Position numbers and translations under genes: made by a program. The notes below the pieces were generated by a model. It was not told where the DNA came from. It ran no database searches and worked only from the letters and a program-made list of their open reading frames with translations. This document shows positions 20,505 to 29,919 of a stretch of DNA of 64,000 nt, piece after piece. The first letter of the stretch is position 1; the number at the start of each line of letters is the position of its first letter. Source of the DNA: Neofusicoccum parvum (taxonomy: Eukaryota > Ascomycota > Dothideomycetes > Botryosphaeriales > Botryosphaeriaceae); the NCBI GenBank assembly GCA_020912385.1, contig CP087212.1, forward strand, positions 2,356,001-2,420,000. The letters run 5' to 3'.

Positions 20505-22177
20505 ATGAATCTCTTACAGTCTCAGTACTCACTAGCTATCCTTCTACTATTTGGACTATTCTCTCAGACTCAGGGTCAAGGTGCAGTCGTCGTCGACACA
20601 AGTGACCGATGGTACGTGCACCCTCTATTCCTAAGATGCCATGAGTAACAGTAACTAGGGATGGGAATGACGGACCATGGTCATCTTTCCAAGTCCTAAT
20701 CGGTAGCCCTCCCCAGCCAGTGCGCCTTTTCCCTGCAGGCACAGTGGGTCAGATCAGCCCGATGTTTGGACATCCAAATATATCCCTCATAGGAAATCTA
20801 ACCAGATACGACGATTTAAGAGGAGGACGTTTCAAACCAAGTGAGATTACTTCATGGCTCCAGGATGACATATATACTTGGGATATTGGTAACTCACTCG
20901 GTTATGGCGACGTGACCGCATTGTTTGGGTTTGACCGTATATCCTTTGGGATCGATGTGCCAAACCAAACGATTAGCGCATTTCCATCCGAGAATTTCTG
21001 GCTCGGACTTTTTGGACTGTCAGACTCGAAAACTCAACTTTTGGATTCGGAGGCACCTCGAGTCTCTTTTCTCACTTCTTTGCGTAATCAAGACAACATT
21101 CCAAGCATGACGTGGAGTTACACCGCAGGGGCTTATCATCGTAAGTCCTGAACTCCAGAATCACTCGAACATATCATGAATCCTGACTGCTCAGGGAATG
21201 TTCATGGAAGTCTTATCTTGGGTGGCTACGACCCCTTCAGATTCAACAACGATTCTTCACTCAATATCCCATTTTCCAGTTCAGACGGCCAGTTCCTCAA
21301 AGTGCAGGTGAAGACGATTACCAGCTCTGCAGGGCAGATTGACATTTCACTCTCGGGGTTTATTGCCAACGTAGAATTCGCCTTCCCCTATATGTGGCTG
21401 CCGCGGCAAGTTTGCGATGTGTTCGCTTCTACATTCGGACTCGAGTGGAATGCCACTTTGCAACTCTACTTGGTCAACGACATCGCACACAAAAAGAAAA
21501 ACAGCGCAGAAAACTCTTCGGTCATATTCGACGTATGCGACCCACATGATCAGCAGTTGTGTTCAAAATTCAGCTTCCCTTACGCCGCCTTCGCGCTCAA
21601 CGCAACTTACCCACTTGTGCCAGATTCAGAGTGGCAACGCTACTTTCCAATCAAGAGAGCAGTCAATTCCTCACAGTACACACTACGTCGCGTCTTCTTG
21701 CAGGAAACACACATGTTTGCGGATTTCGATAACCGCTGGTTCAACATATCACAAGCACGATTCGTTAACAGCGGAGCCCACCAAATAGTAACCGTATCCC
21801 ACCCAAAAAAGACCACAAAAAATGGTACCCAATCCGAGAACCAAGGCCTGAGTGGTGGTAAAATGGCTGCAATTATCGCAGGAAGCATCGGAGCACTGCT
21901 TCTCGCGCTCGCTTCATGGATTCTTCTCGCCCGACGCAAGAATCGCTGGCCATTCCGACCTCCCGCTCCACCACCCCCACCACCAGAAACCTTCGCCAAA
22001 GCCGAGCTGGAAGGCACCGGAAGGCCGTGGATCGAGCTCAGCGAAGCCGAGCGGCTCGAGATGCACGCGCAAGAGCCGCCAAAGGAGCTCCCGGACGCCA
22101 ACGCCATGCCCAGCGCAGAACTGCCGGGCACGACGCCCCTCTACGAGCTCGATGCGGACGAGCAGCCGAGACCCTGA
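20505..22177 (+). CDS. Membrane-anchored pepsin-fold (A1) protein lacking catalytic aspartates
   Basis: Three exons (20505-20611, 20659-21140, 21195-22177), 523 aa. A signal peptide (about residues 1-25) leads into an A1-type fold: PWSSFQVLIGSPPQPVRL, then the position of the first active-site loop reads FPAGTVGQ (residues 60-67) instead of a DTGS-type loop. The flap and second-lobe landmarks follow (SLILGGYDPFRF). The second active-site region reads NVEFAFPYMWLP where active enzymes have D-T/S-G. So both catalytic aspartates seem absent. Many N-glycosylation sites are present. A transmembrane helix lies at about 420-441 (MAAIIAGSIGALLLALASWI), then a basic stop (RRKNR) and a Pro/Glu-rich tail. 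Fungi carry a family of such inactive, surface-anchored pepsin-like proteins; binding or sensing at the cell surface is my inference. Confidence 0.8.
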
Positions 22178-23400
22178 GCCCGCGGCGATGGGACGGTCGC
22201 CCAGATTGCTGGTGGACTCGTCCCCACGCTGCAGCAAACGCATGCTCCCGATCGGGAGCGTCTTGTTTGGATCGGACGGCGGTGGCGGCGCGGCATCATC
22301 TCCGGCTTCGTATCTTCAGAATGTCTCGGGGCAGCGTCGGATGCGGCGTAGGGCGGGGGCCGGCGTGGGTGCGGATTGGCAGCGGCAGCCCGGTCCGTCG
22401 GCTGGGACGACGTTTGCTGGCACAACCGGGTTCCGGGCTTGGCCACGACGGCACCGGGAAAAGGGGGGAGGATGGGTGTGTCGTGGGGCCGACGCTCTCA
22501 TCCGACGGCCGAGGGACGGCGGTGGTGGTGTGTGTTTGGGCAGAGCTGCCGTGACGGGGACGCCCGCGGACGGCCGGCGGGGCCTGAGGTTTGATGTGCG
22601 CTCAGGGTGCGGTGATCGGGGGTTCGTGCAGCGGTGCTGTGATTGGTGGCATTGGGGATGGGGCCTGGACCACCGCAATATGGACCCTGGTTCTCGCACA
22701 CCCCCCGGCTCGAGTGGCCTTGTTTTTTTCTGACACACCTTTCGTGGATCCCTTGACTTCTTTTTCTCCCTTTCCGCCCGGCAGAAAATCTCACGGCGCG
22801 CTGGGTGGTTGGTGATCAGCGGCTTTGGGGGAAGTTGTGCACACGTCACTCGGGCCTGCCGATGCTGCGCCTCTTCTCCTGCTTCATCTTTCAGCCTGTG
22901 TGCCGAGCTTGGACAGACGATCATACAGTCCCACAAGCTTGGGCGCCCTGCGCACGCGTGGCAGAAGCCCTACAGGTAGGTCCACTATTCCCGGACTACA
23001 TCTCACCCTTCGTGTATATTGAGATTTCTATTTTAAAGCCGTGACTTGTCTTTGCTGTGCTCTTTGAACTTTTGGTGGGCCCTCCCTACATTTCAAAGAT
23101 GTGCTGTCAACGCTCATGGTTTATTCCGTTCCCACAACCGCTGCTAACCAACTAACACCTATAAGATCGACGTTAATAGCAAATCCAAATTTAATGCTTG
23201 TTTTGTCTGCACTACCTTGATCAATGCTTACGGAAAATTTTTCTCACACATCATACTTTGTATGTAGTAGATTGTTACGTACCATGATCAATAGAAGGGA
23301 ACAGAAAATTCCATTCCTGCTCAACATCGCCCGACGTCATACTCCTCCACCGGAGAAGCGGCCTTTCCGATAGAACACAGCACTGCAACGTCTCCTAAGA
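22178..23400. other. Intergenic region, first part of relic island
   Basis: The first 800 bp are G-rich and still open in several frames; after about 23040 the base composition drops toward AT. No gene recognised on either strand. Confidence 0.4.
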
Positions 23401-23439
23401 CTATTTTTCTTTAAGACAGACAGTTCAAGAATAATCGTT

Positions 23440-24240
23440 GCCATTGCGACTACTGGAAGTTTTCCTCAGCTCGAACCACCGTTCTCGAATTCTTCTCACA
23501 CGTTGGGCTTTTTTGGACCGTCTTTAAAAGTGCTACCATTTGACCATTCCCACCGGGAACCAAACAAATGGACAGACCGTTACATTACTCCAGACAGAAT
23601 TCAATCGTACTATCGAGGTAAGAGCTCTGGATGCCCCATGATATATCTTTGAGATAGACCAGCGAACATTCCCAATACAATTTTCATCAACGTCGGAGTC
23701 AGCAATGGTCAAAACATTGCAACCTGTGGAATGCAACGTGCACTGTATTCTTCAATCTTACTAAAAACGACCAGTCAATGTCTATCAAAAATCTCAACAC
23801 CACTATTGCAGTGCAGATCCAACAGGAAAATTGCCATTGGACTAAATGTCAAGCATAATAGCACATAGCGCATACTCCTCAGCACTCGTTAGTATTCTCA
23901 CTGCAAGTATCGGCATATCTTATTCAAGTCAGGTTATAAACCCAACCGCATTGCTTCTGAAAAGAGGCCTTGCATACTATCCGGAAATAATGGCTGTTTA
24001 ACAGAAAAGCTACGACACCGTTGGTACCGGTCAGGCCTACATGTGGCTCAACAGCACCCCCCTCAAGCCGTTGAGGATCTCCTGCAACTTCACCCTTAGC
24101 CTCCTGACGACCGCTCCAGTGCTACCTAATTACACGCCGCGATCGGTTTTCGTCCGCGGGAGCCATTTAATTTCCGTGATCGTATCTTGTGAAGCGGCTC
24201 GAGGTCGCAGTATGAGTAATCAGCCCGAGAACCTGTGAGA
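23440..24240 (+). pseudogene. Decayed gene for a fungal surface/membrane protein family
   Basis: Coding fragments in different phases line up as one protein. GFFGPSLKC and HLTIPTGNQTNGQTVTLLQT end at a good donor (GTAAGA, about 23620). After an acceptor at about 23661 the frame resumes with a Cys-x-LWNAT motif (HCNLWNATCTVFFNLTKNDQ) and stops near 23860. A phase shift then gives YSSALVSILTASIGISYSSQ, an in-frame TAA at about 24000, and NSTPLKPL/AVEDLL-type pieces in alternating phases, then FTLSLLTTAPVLPNYTP. The order matches, from memory, a large fungal family of extracellular-domain membrane proteins with CxLWNASYxVxF cores. At least two frameshifts and one stop break it. No intact Met-started frame covers more than a fragment. 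Confidence 0.55.
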
Positions 24241-24860
24241 CAAGCAAGGGTAAATGTAAACATTCGTTCCGCTCCGCATTCCTCATGTGAATGCATTATC
24301 GGTTTGTTAATGAAGGTCACATGTTCTTCTCAAAGGCAGAGGGGACAAATGAACAGTGCCCTGTCCCAGTAACCCCCGGAGATTCCTATACCTGCCACAC
24401 CCGTTCTATTCCGGGCCGGTCCATCTTTCATGCAACGATGCGTTTTGGTTGCGTAGTGGGTACAAAGGACTGGTTCAGGGCGAGACACTTTGGTCAGCTT
24501 GTCTGTGTCAGCATTGTTTGCAGATTGGAGAGATGGAACCAGTGTTTTAAAGAGAGTTTCTTTTAGCTACGATGAATGAGAGCCATGGTTGATGCCCAGT
24601 GCGCGCAAGTCCAAAATGAAAGAGGTGTGCAAGCGCGCTCTCCTGTCTGTGCGTGATGGTGTAACGGACGGAGAACGGTTTCGGGCTAGGTTTCTCGATG
24701 CTATGTGACTATGTTGTTTCGGTCTGATCACTAATACACGCTGGAAAGCGGGTAGAACGTTCTAGCGCAAGTGGAGGCTGAGAGGCACGTGAAAATAAGG
24801 TGATTAGAAAACAAGTTAAAAAGCTTCTTGAAGACTCTCAAGCTAATGCTAAGACCGGAT
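24241..24860. other. Relic island, middle part
   Basis: Lower-GC spacer with no intact gene. A fragment at about 24345-24440 (+) shows weak similarity to a multicopper oxidase (see findings). Confidence 0.35.
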
Positions 24861-24874
24861 ACCAAGAAGTCTAA

Positions 24875-25311
24875 TTAGGACGCTAGTATAGACCCTATTT
24901 GAGCCCGTATTGATGTTAGGCACCGAAAGGACAGGGAAAATAGAGGCAGCTCATCGAGGCGGTGAGACTGCACCGAGGTATCATCTGCTGACACGAGTAT
25001 CCTATTCCTTGATTCTATGGAAGCATACAACCTTGCGATGTACAGCGGCTGTATTGGACGAAAACTTGGTGAAGCGGGCTCAGAAAGTGTTTCCGGGGCA
25101 CCAACCAGTAACACAGCCAGAGTAGAGACGACCATAGCCAAGAAAAACCATGAGAAGTCAAAAGTTCGGCTGTTTGCGTAGAACCAGAGCTGCCAAAGAC
25201 GTGAGGACGACAGACGTAGTCAGAGGTGGCTACCGGATACGTCCAAAGGATCAACAAAGTCGCAAGCGGCTCCAGGGATACTTTGACCGAGGTGCTTGAG
25301 CGTTTCGCCAA
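24875..25311 (-). pseudogene. Possible membrane-protein remnant
   Basis: On the minus strand a hydrophobic segment (FFLAMVVSTLAVLLVGAPE) follows LWFYANSRTFDFSW, with a possible acceptor just upstream (TTTGGCAG at about 25190). Another phase carries HLGQSIPGAACDFVDPLD before it. The two could be joined by an intron, but no start, no long frame and no family match is certain. It could be an exon pair of a decayed membrane protein. Confidence 0.25.
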
Positions 25312-25924
25312 TGGTGTGTAATCATTGGTGGGACATCACGATCGCTGTGACTATTTCCGGATTTGGCAATGAAATGGAAACGGTCGACGTCTGGAAGAAG
25401 CCGGGGAAACGCTCTCTACGTCACCGGCGCTGTGTGGCGTAAAGCAAGCACGACGAGGCGCAAGTCAAAGTTCCGCTAGAAGACGGCAGTGGCGGTCCAG
25501 AAGGTCTGAAGCTAGCTCCAAAGCTTCCCCACGTGTGTTTGAGCCGAGGAGTCGCGGTTGGTGGAACACCGGGGCGGCACTAACGAGACAGCCTACCCGG
25601 AAACGGCAAGCCCTCGGTATCACCACCATCTCGTCCTCTCACGACGGACACGCTGGCTCTGTACGCTGTCGAGGAGACACGTTCTGGATCGAAAGCACCG
25701 TGCCAGGCGCCCGGGAGAGTGCTCTCCAGATGAGCCTCACCTGGGTATATAAGAGCAGACCGTGTCGCCGACTTCTGGAAATCATCACCAACTCAATCAC
25801 AGTCACTCGCTTCCACAGCATTCCAGCCTTCTTTCCTCAGTCACTCGCTCAGACACTCGCTTCGCTACTACAGCATCCGCACTTTCTTTCCAACAAACCA
25901 ACACCAGCAACTCAGTCTCTCAAG
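25312..25924. other. Promoter region of small secreted protein
   Basis: About 600 bp. The frame that begins at 25535 runs in phase into the next gene but lacks codon bias before the signal peptide; I treat it as promoter and leader. TATATAAG lies at 25745-25752 and the leader contains repeated CACTCGCT/CACTCAC-like words. Confidence 0.5.
25745..25752 (+). promoter_or_regulatory. TATA box
   Basis: TATATAAG about 175 bp before the ATG at 25925, with a CA/TC-rich leader in between. Confidence 0.55.
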
Positions 25925-26590
25925 ATGCGTTTCACTGCCGTCATCATCGCCGCTGCCGCCGTTGTCGGCGCGGCCGCCATGCCCGCTCCCACTGACGCCG
26001 CCAACCCCCCGACTGCCACCAAGCCCGGCGATGCCTCCTCCACTCACCCGGCCGCCGCTCCCCAGTCCGTTGGCGAGAACGTCGAGGTTGTGCAGTGGGA
26101 CGGCGTGCCCACCGACGCCGAGACCGTGGTCGACCTCACCTCGACCAGCGCCCTCGAGAAGCGCGCCATCCCGGCCGTCATCGTCGGCGCCGCCGGCATC
26201 ATCGGAAGCACCGCGCTCACGGACCTGACCACGCGCGCCATCAAGGCGTCGGTCGGCCTGATCAGCAACCTCAACAACTGGAACAGCGCGCGCGAGGGCT
26301 TCACCCGCACCACCACCCGCGAGATGTTCAACCGCAACCCCGACCGCCGCCGGTGGAAGGCCGCCGTCTGCTACAACAAGGGCTACGCCGTCAAGGACCG
26401 CAACAACGTCGCCGGCTTCCGCGACGCCAAGTTCTCCCTCGGCCCCCTCAACACCGACTACGACTGCATGTACCTCGGGGCCGGCAATGCCTTCTACACC
26501 CACGCCGAGGGTGGCTACATCAACCTGTCCTACACCTACCAGCGCGGTGCCTGCACCTTCGACGGCAAGACTGGCGACCTTAGCTGCTAG
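25925..26590 (+). CDS. Small secreted protein with Kex2-type propeptide (effector candidate)
   Basis: Single exon, 221 aa. A signal peptide (MRFTAVIIAAAAVVGAAA, about residues 1-18) is followed by a Pro/Thr/Ala-rich propeptide ending in LEKR (about residues 82-85), a Kex2 cleavage site. The mature part begins AIPAVIVGAAG and includes NNWNSAREGFTRTTTREMF, a CYNKGYAVKD motif, LNTDYDCMYLG and a C-terminal GACTFDGKTGDLSC. Four cysteines suggest two disulfides. From memory it resembles a family of secreted fungal proteins (Pfam DUF7888), but I could not check. Very strong C-ending codon bias and a good TATA box suggest high expression. Virulence, antimicrobial or self-signalling roles are all possible. 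Confidence 0.85.
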   Translation: MRFTAVIIAAAAVVGAAAMPAPTDAANPPTATKPGDASSTHPAAAPQSVGENVEVVQWDGVPTDAETVVDLTSTSALEKRAIPAVIVGAAGIIGSTALTDLTTRAIKASVGLISNLNNWNSAREGFTRTTTREMFNRNPDRRRWKAAVCYNKGYAVKDRNNVAGFRDAKFSLGPLNTDYDCMYLGAGNAFYTHAEGGYINLSYTYQRGACTFDGKTGDLSC

Positions 26591-27434
26591 ATGGCTTGAC
26601 GCGTTTTGACAGCAAAAACACCCTCGATGGGAATCACAGCGAGGACGCTTGCTACTGGTCTTCCATTGGGGCTGACGATACGATAGCGTGTTTCTGGTTT
26701 TGGTTTTTTGGATTGAAGTGCACATTGTTTCTGCTTCTTGTTTTTCCTATGCGCTTTTAGACTTGCTTAGACTGTAGAGCTGGTTATCATAGAGTTTAGA
26801 CAGGCTAGAATGCGACTTACAAATCCCGAAGACTGATCCATCTTGCTTTGTGAATATCTTGGTTTGTCTTGCGGATATTATATTGCTATCAAAAGAAGGC
26901 ATTAACCATATGTAGAAGGTCACCCATCGAATTGAATACTACTTCACGGTGTGTTGCAATAGGAAAAAGACATTTAGACTCGCTCATGGATGCTTGAAGT
27001 ATTGGTGCGAATGCGGGAATACTGTCATTCAACTACCAAAGCCATCTGGACCAATTATTCAGCTACCCAGCAAAGTAGCTTGCTTGCTTGACAGTTGAGG
27101 CATTCTCTGAGTTGAAGCATCTCTCTCCGACTACCACGCCCTTTGCAACCCGCCATTACTTCGTGTTCATGGTCATAGTGAAAAGTTCCGTGTTGCATGT
27201 CGTCCCAAAATAGAATCAAGTATGCACCCGAGTTATCGCAACCTCCACGAACACAATCTTAACGATTTGGCTTATTGGACCACATTCCAGCCAGTTTATT
27301 TGAACTACGGAATCATTCCGTGGCAACTTTACGGGAGCTATTTAAAGAGCAGAACTTCATATTTAAACGCAACTGTTTGCAGCTCTGCGCCATCACCAAC
27401 GAAACATCAACTGCATCGCAAAAGTCTGACAATA
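26591..27434. other. Intergenic region between two secreted-protein genes
   Basis: About 840 bp, AT-richer than the genes. No coding signal. TATTTAAA at 27339-27346 is a likely promoter element for the next gene. Confidence 0.45.
27339..27346 (+). promoter_or_regulatory. TATA-like element
   Basis: TATTTAAA about 90 bp upstream of the ATG at 27435. Confidence 0.4.
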
Positions 27435-27956
27435 ATGCGTATGTTCACCACTCTGATCTATCTTCTTCTCCACATCCAAGCCGGCCTTGGATTTCCTGGA
27501 TTTCGTAGCTGCCTCCCCGGATGCTTTACTGGAAACATTGTCCCTCCGCCAGCTCCGCGCGTTCGTGGAGGTGCAACCCCTGCGACGAACAACAGAATTG
27601 CCGGATACATCGACCTGAACAACGTTCCTCCAATGTCACAGGCACACTGGAACACGGTGAACAACCAATTGGGAGGCGAACAGTTCCGTTGGTCCTTTTT
27701 CTGGAACGACGACCGGGATCTCAACGTCCAAGTGCGCTCCGCTCGAGGAAGCCTTACCGTCATCTTCAACAAAGAATCAAACCGACCAGACGAATCACAG
27801 GCCGCATACCTACCTCGAGCTGGAGGATCTACGGGTTTCATGAGAACGAACGGACTTTTGCCTGTTACATACACTCGAGAGGTTATCCGAAATCTTAGAA
27901 ATACCCAAGACGTCACAACTTTAAAGCTCTGGTATCATCTGGAGGGGGAGTTCTGA
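27435..27956 (+). CDS. Small secreted protein, function unknown (effector candidate)
   Basis: Single exon, 173 aa from the ATG at 27435 (a second ATG two codons later is equally possible). The in-phase frame opens further upstream, but the TATA-like element and the signal peptide (MFTTLIYLLLHIQAGLG) support this start. The mature protein has two Cys near its N terminus (CLPGC) and a Pro-rich linker (VPPPAPRVRGG). A globular region follows, with N-Q-L-G-G-E-Q-F-R-W-S-F-F-W as its central aromatic patch and alternating hydrophobic residues that suggest beta strands. No family recognised. It sits 850 bp downstream of another small secreted protein on the same strand. Confidence 0.7.
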   Translation: MRMFTTLIYLLLHIQAGLGFPGFRSCLPGCFTGNIVPPPAPRVRGGATPATNNRIAGYIDLNNVPPMSQAHWNTVNNQLGGEQFRWSFFWNDDRDLNVQVRSARGSLTVIFNKESNRPDESQAAYLPRAGGSTGFMRTNGLLPVTYTREVIRNLRNTQDVTTLKLWYHLEGEF

Positions 27957-28054
27957 AGAACTATTTTAGGCAGGAACAAACAAACCACACAGCTTTCTGG
28001 TATTGGATACAGCCACCGATCTTCCACGCCCAACGTAGAAGCACCGCCGCCCCA

Positions 28055-28910
28055 TCACCGCCCCCTCTCCGCATCCATCTCGCTCACCACAACAGGCTCC
28101 CCATCCTTCTCCACCACCCCCGACCCCTTCGGATCCGAATCCAGCTCGTGCCGCAGCGCCGGCTCCCCCGGCGGCGCCTCGAAGCGCTGGTCCGGCGGCA
28201 GCTCGCCCACGGCGCCGCCGTCGACCGCGGCCGCGTCCGCCTCGCACACCGTCTTCTCCCCGCCCTCGGCGTGCTCCGCCTTCTGCCTCCGCGCCCGGTA
28301 CAGGAAGAACGCGCCCACCGCCAGCGCGATCGTCGCCACCGGCACCGCCACCCCGGCTGCGATCGCCGTCGTCCGCGAGGTAGAGCTGGAAGACGAGGCG
28401 TCGGCCGCACCCGCGGTCTGCGTTGCGAGCGCTGAGCTTGCGGCTGGAGTTGCCGTCGCGCTGGCTGCTGATGCCGATCAGCACACGATTTCTCTCTCTC
28501 TTTCTCTCTCTCGCGGCGCGGGGGAACTCACAGTGCAGCGGGGCGATGGTGGTGCCGGCGGCGACGCCGATGGCGCAGTACTGGTCGAAGACGTCGAGGG
28601 CACTGGAGATCTGCTGCGGGGCGGACGAGTTGCGGCAGGTGGTGCTGACGGCCTTGGAGATGATGGTGGCCATCTTGCTGGAGCTGCCGGTGCAGAAGCA
28701 CGTGTACGACGTGTAGCTGTTGTCGTCGCCGCAGCCCGACGCCATGCCCCGCACGATGGTGCTGAGCGGGTCCTGCGCGCATGGCACCAGCTTGGAGTAG
28801 CCGTCGACTTGGTTGATCCAGATTTTGGTCTCGCCCTCGGAGAGGGTGCGGGGGATCAGGAGGAAGACGAGGAGAAGGAGAAGGCTTGGTGAGTGGTGTT
28901 TTGAATCCAT
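28055..28910 (-). CDS. CFEM-like cysteine-rich single-pass membrane protein
   Basis: Two exons (28910-28532, 28467-28055), 263 aa. The signal peptide (LLLLLVFLLIPRTLS) is followed by INQVDGYSKLVPCAQDPLST, then SGCGDD, YTCFC, TTCRN and QYC: six cysteines (44, 60, 71, 73, 92, 112) spaced as in CFEM-like extracellular domains of fungal surface proteins, though canonical CFEM has eight. A Ser/Thr/Ala-rich stalk leads to a transmembrane helix (AVPVATIALAVGAFFLY) with a basic stop (RARRQK) and an acidic tail. CFEM proteins bind haem or act in adhesion and host sensing; that role here is inferred. The intron has a CT-rich stretch and a duplicated CAGCAG acceptor. The sense strand turns G-rich toward the 3' end. 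Confidence 0.75.
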
Positions 28911-29919
28911 GGTCCTTCGGCTGGGACTTAAAGTTGCCTCAGGGGTGCAATTGGAAAAACGAAAGTGGGAGAGACTTATCAACGGGCGCTGCTGGGCCAA
29001 GCACGGCTATAAGGGAAAAGAGCTGGGCGTCACAGCGGTCTTACATTAAGCAACACGGGGAAGCTTGGATAACCAGACTGCAAGATGGTGCGATAAAACA
29101 TCTGATCCAGTAGGTTGGCATGCTGGCTGAGTGAGGGCTGCAGCGTCCCTGGTCTGTGTTCACCAATTGATGCAGCAAAAAGCAAAGATGATGCACGCCT
29201 GGTGCACCCTGGCCACGTGCTCGCCCACTCCGGGCCCCGATCTGCACGCATACCTGCTACAGTATGACAGAGTACGAGAGCTTGCGGTTTGGCGTGCACG
29301 CTGCAATTTCTGCAACAGAAGTAGGTTTGCTGATCGGTGAGGACTAATGCGACGAGATGGAATAAGCTTTTGCTTATAGTCGGAGAGAATTCTGGCCATC
29401 GCGAAGCCCCCGCCGAGCACCTGCCAGATCCATCGTCGGGGGCGCCGACCCATGCCCTTCGCAGGAGGCGCCCTGCCCTGGTTCGGAGCAGTGGGTGCGC
29501 ATTTGGCATACTCGACGGTAATCGCCAACGCCGCCGCCCCCACGGCGACCAAACACGTCGGTCGGCCCAATCAACGGCTAGCGGCGCCGATCGCCTCTCG
29601 TGTCTGGTTTTCAGGCAAAGCAGGCAGAGCTTTGGAGCTGACGCTCTCCACACCACGCGAATCACACAAACGCAAGCCCTGGCCGCTGGTGCTGCGCTCT
29701 CGCCCAACCCGACGCCAGCGGGATCGGCGTCCAAGCAACAACAAAGACGGCACGACGCGAGCTGCCTCCGCGTAGACATCGCAGGCCACCGCAAGGCACA
29801 GAACGAGGCTTGAATGAAAGCGTCATCGGGTGCTAAATAAAGACCCAGGCACGAGGGACGGCGGGCTACTTATAGCCGCGCAGAGCTGTGTGTGAACTGT
29901 GCCTTGGACTCCCAGCACC
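28911..29919. other. Divergent promoter region between CFEM-like gene and glycoside hydrolase
   Basis: About 1 kb. TATA-like words occur near each start (CTTATAGCC on the minus strand at about 29010; ACTTATAGC on the plus strand at about 29870). Open frames on both strands lack consistent codon bias. Confidence 0.4.
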
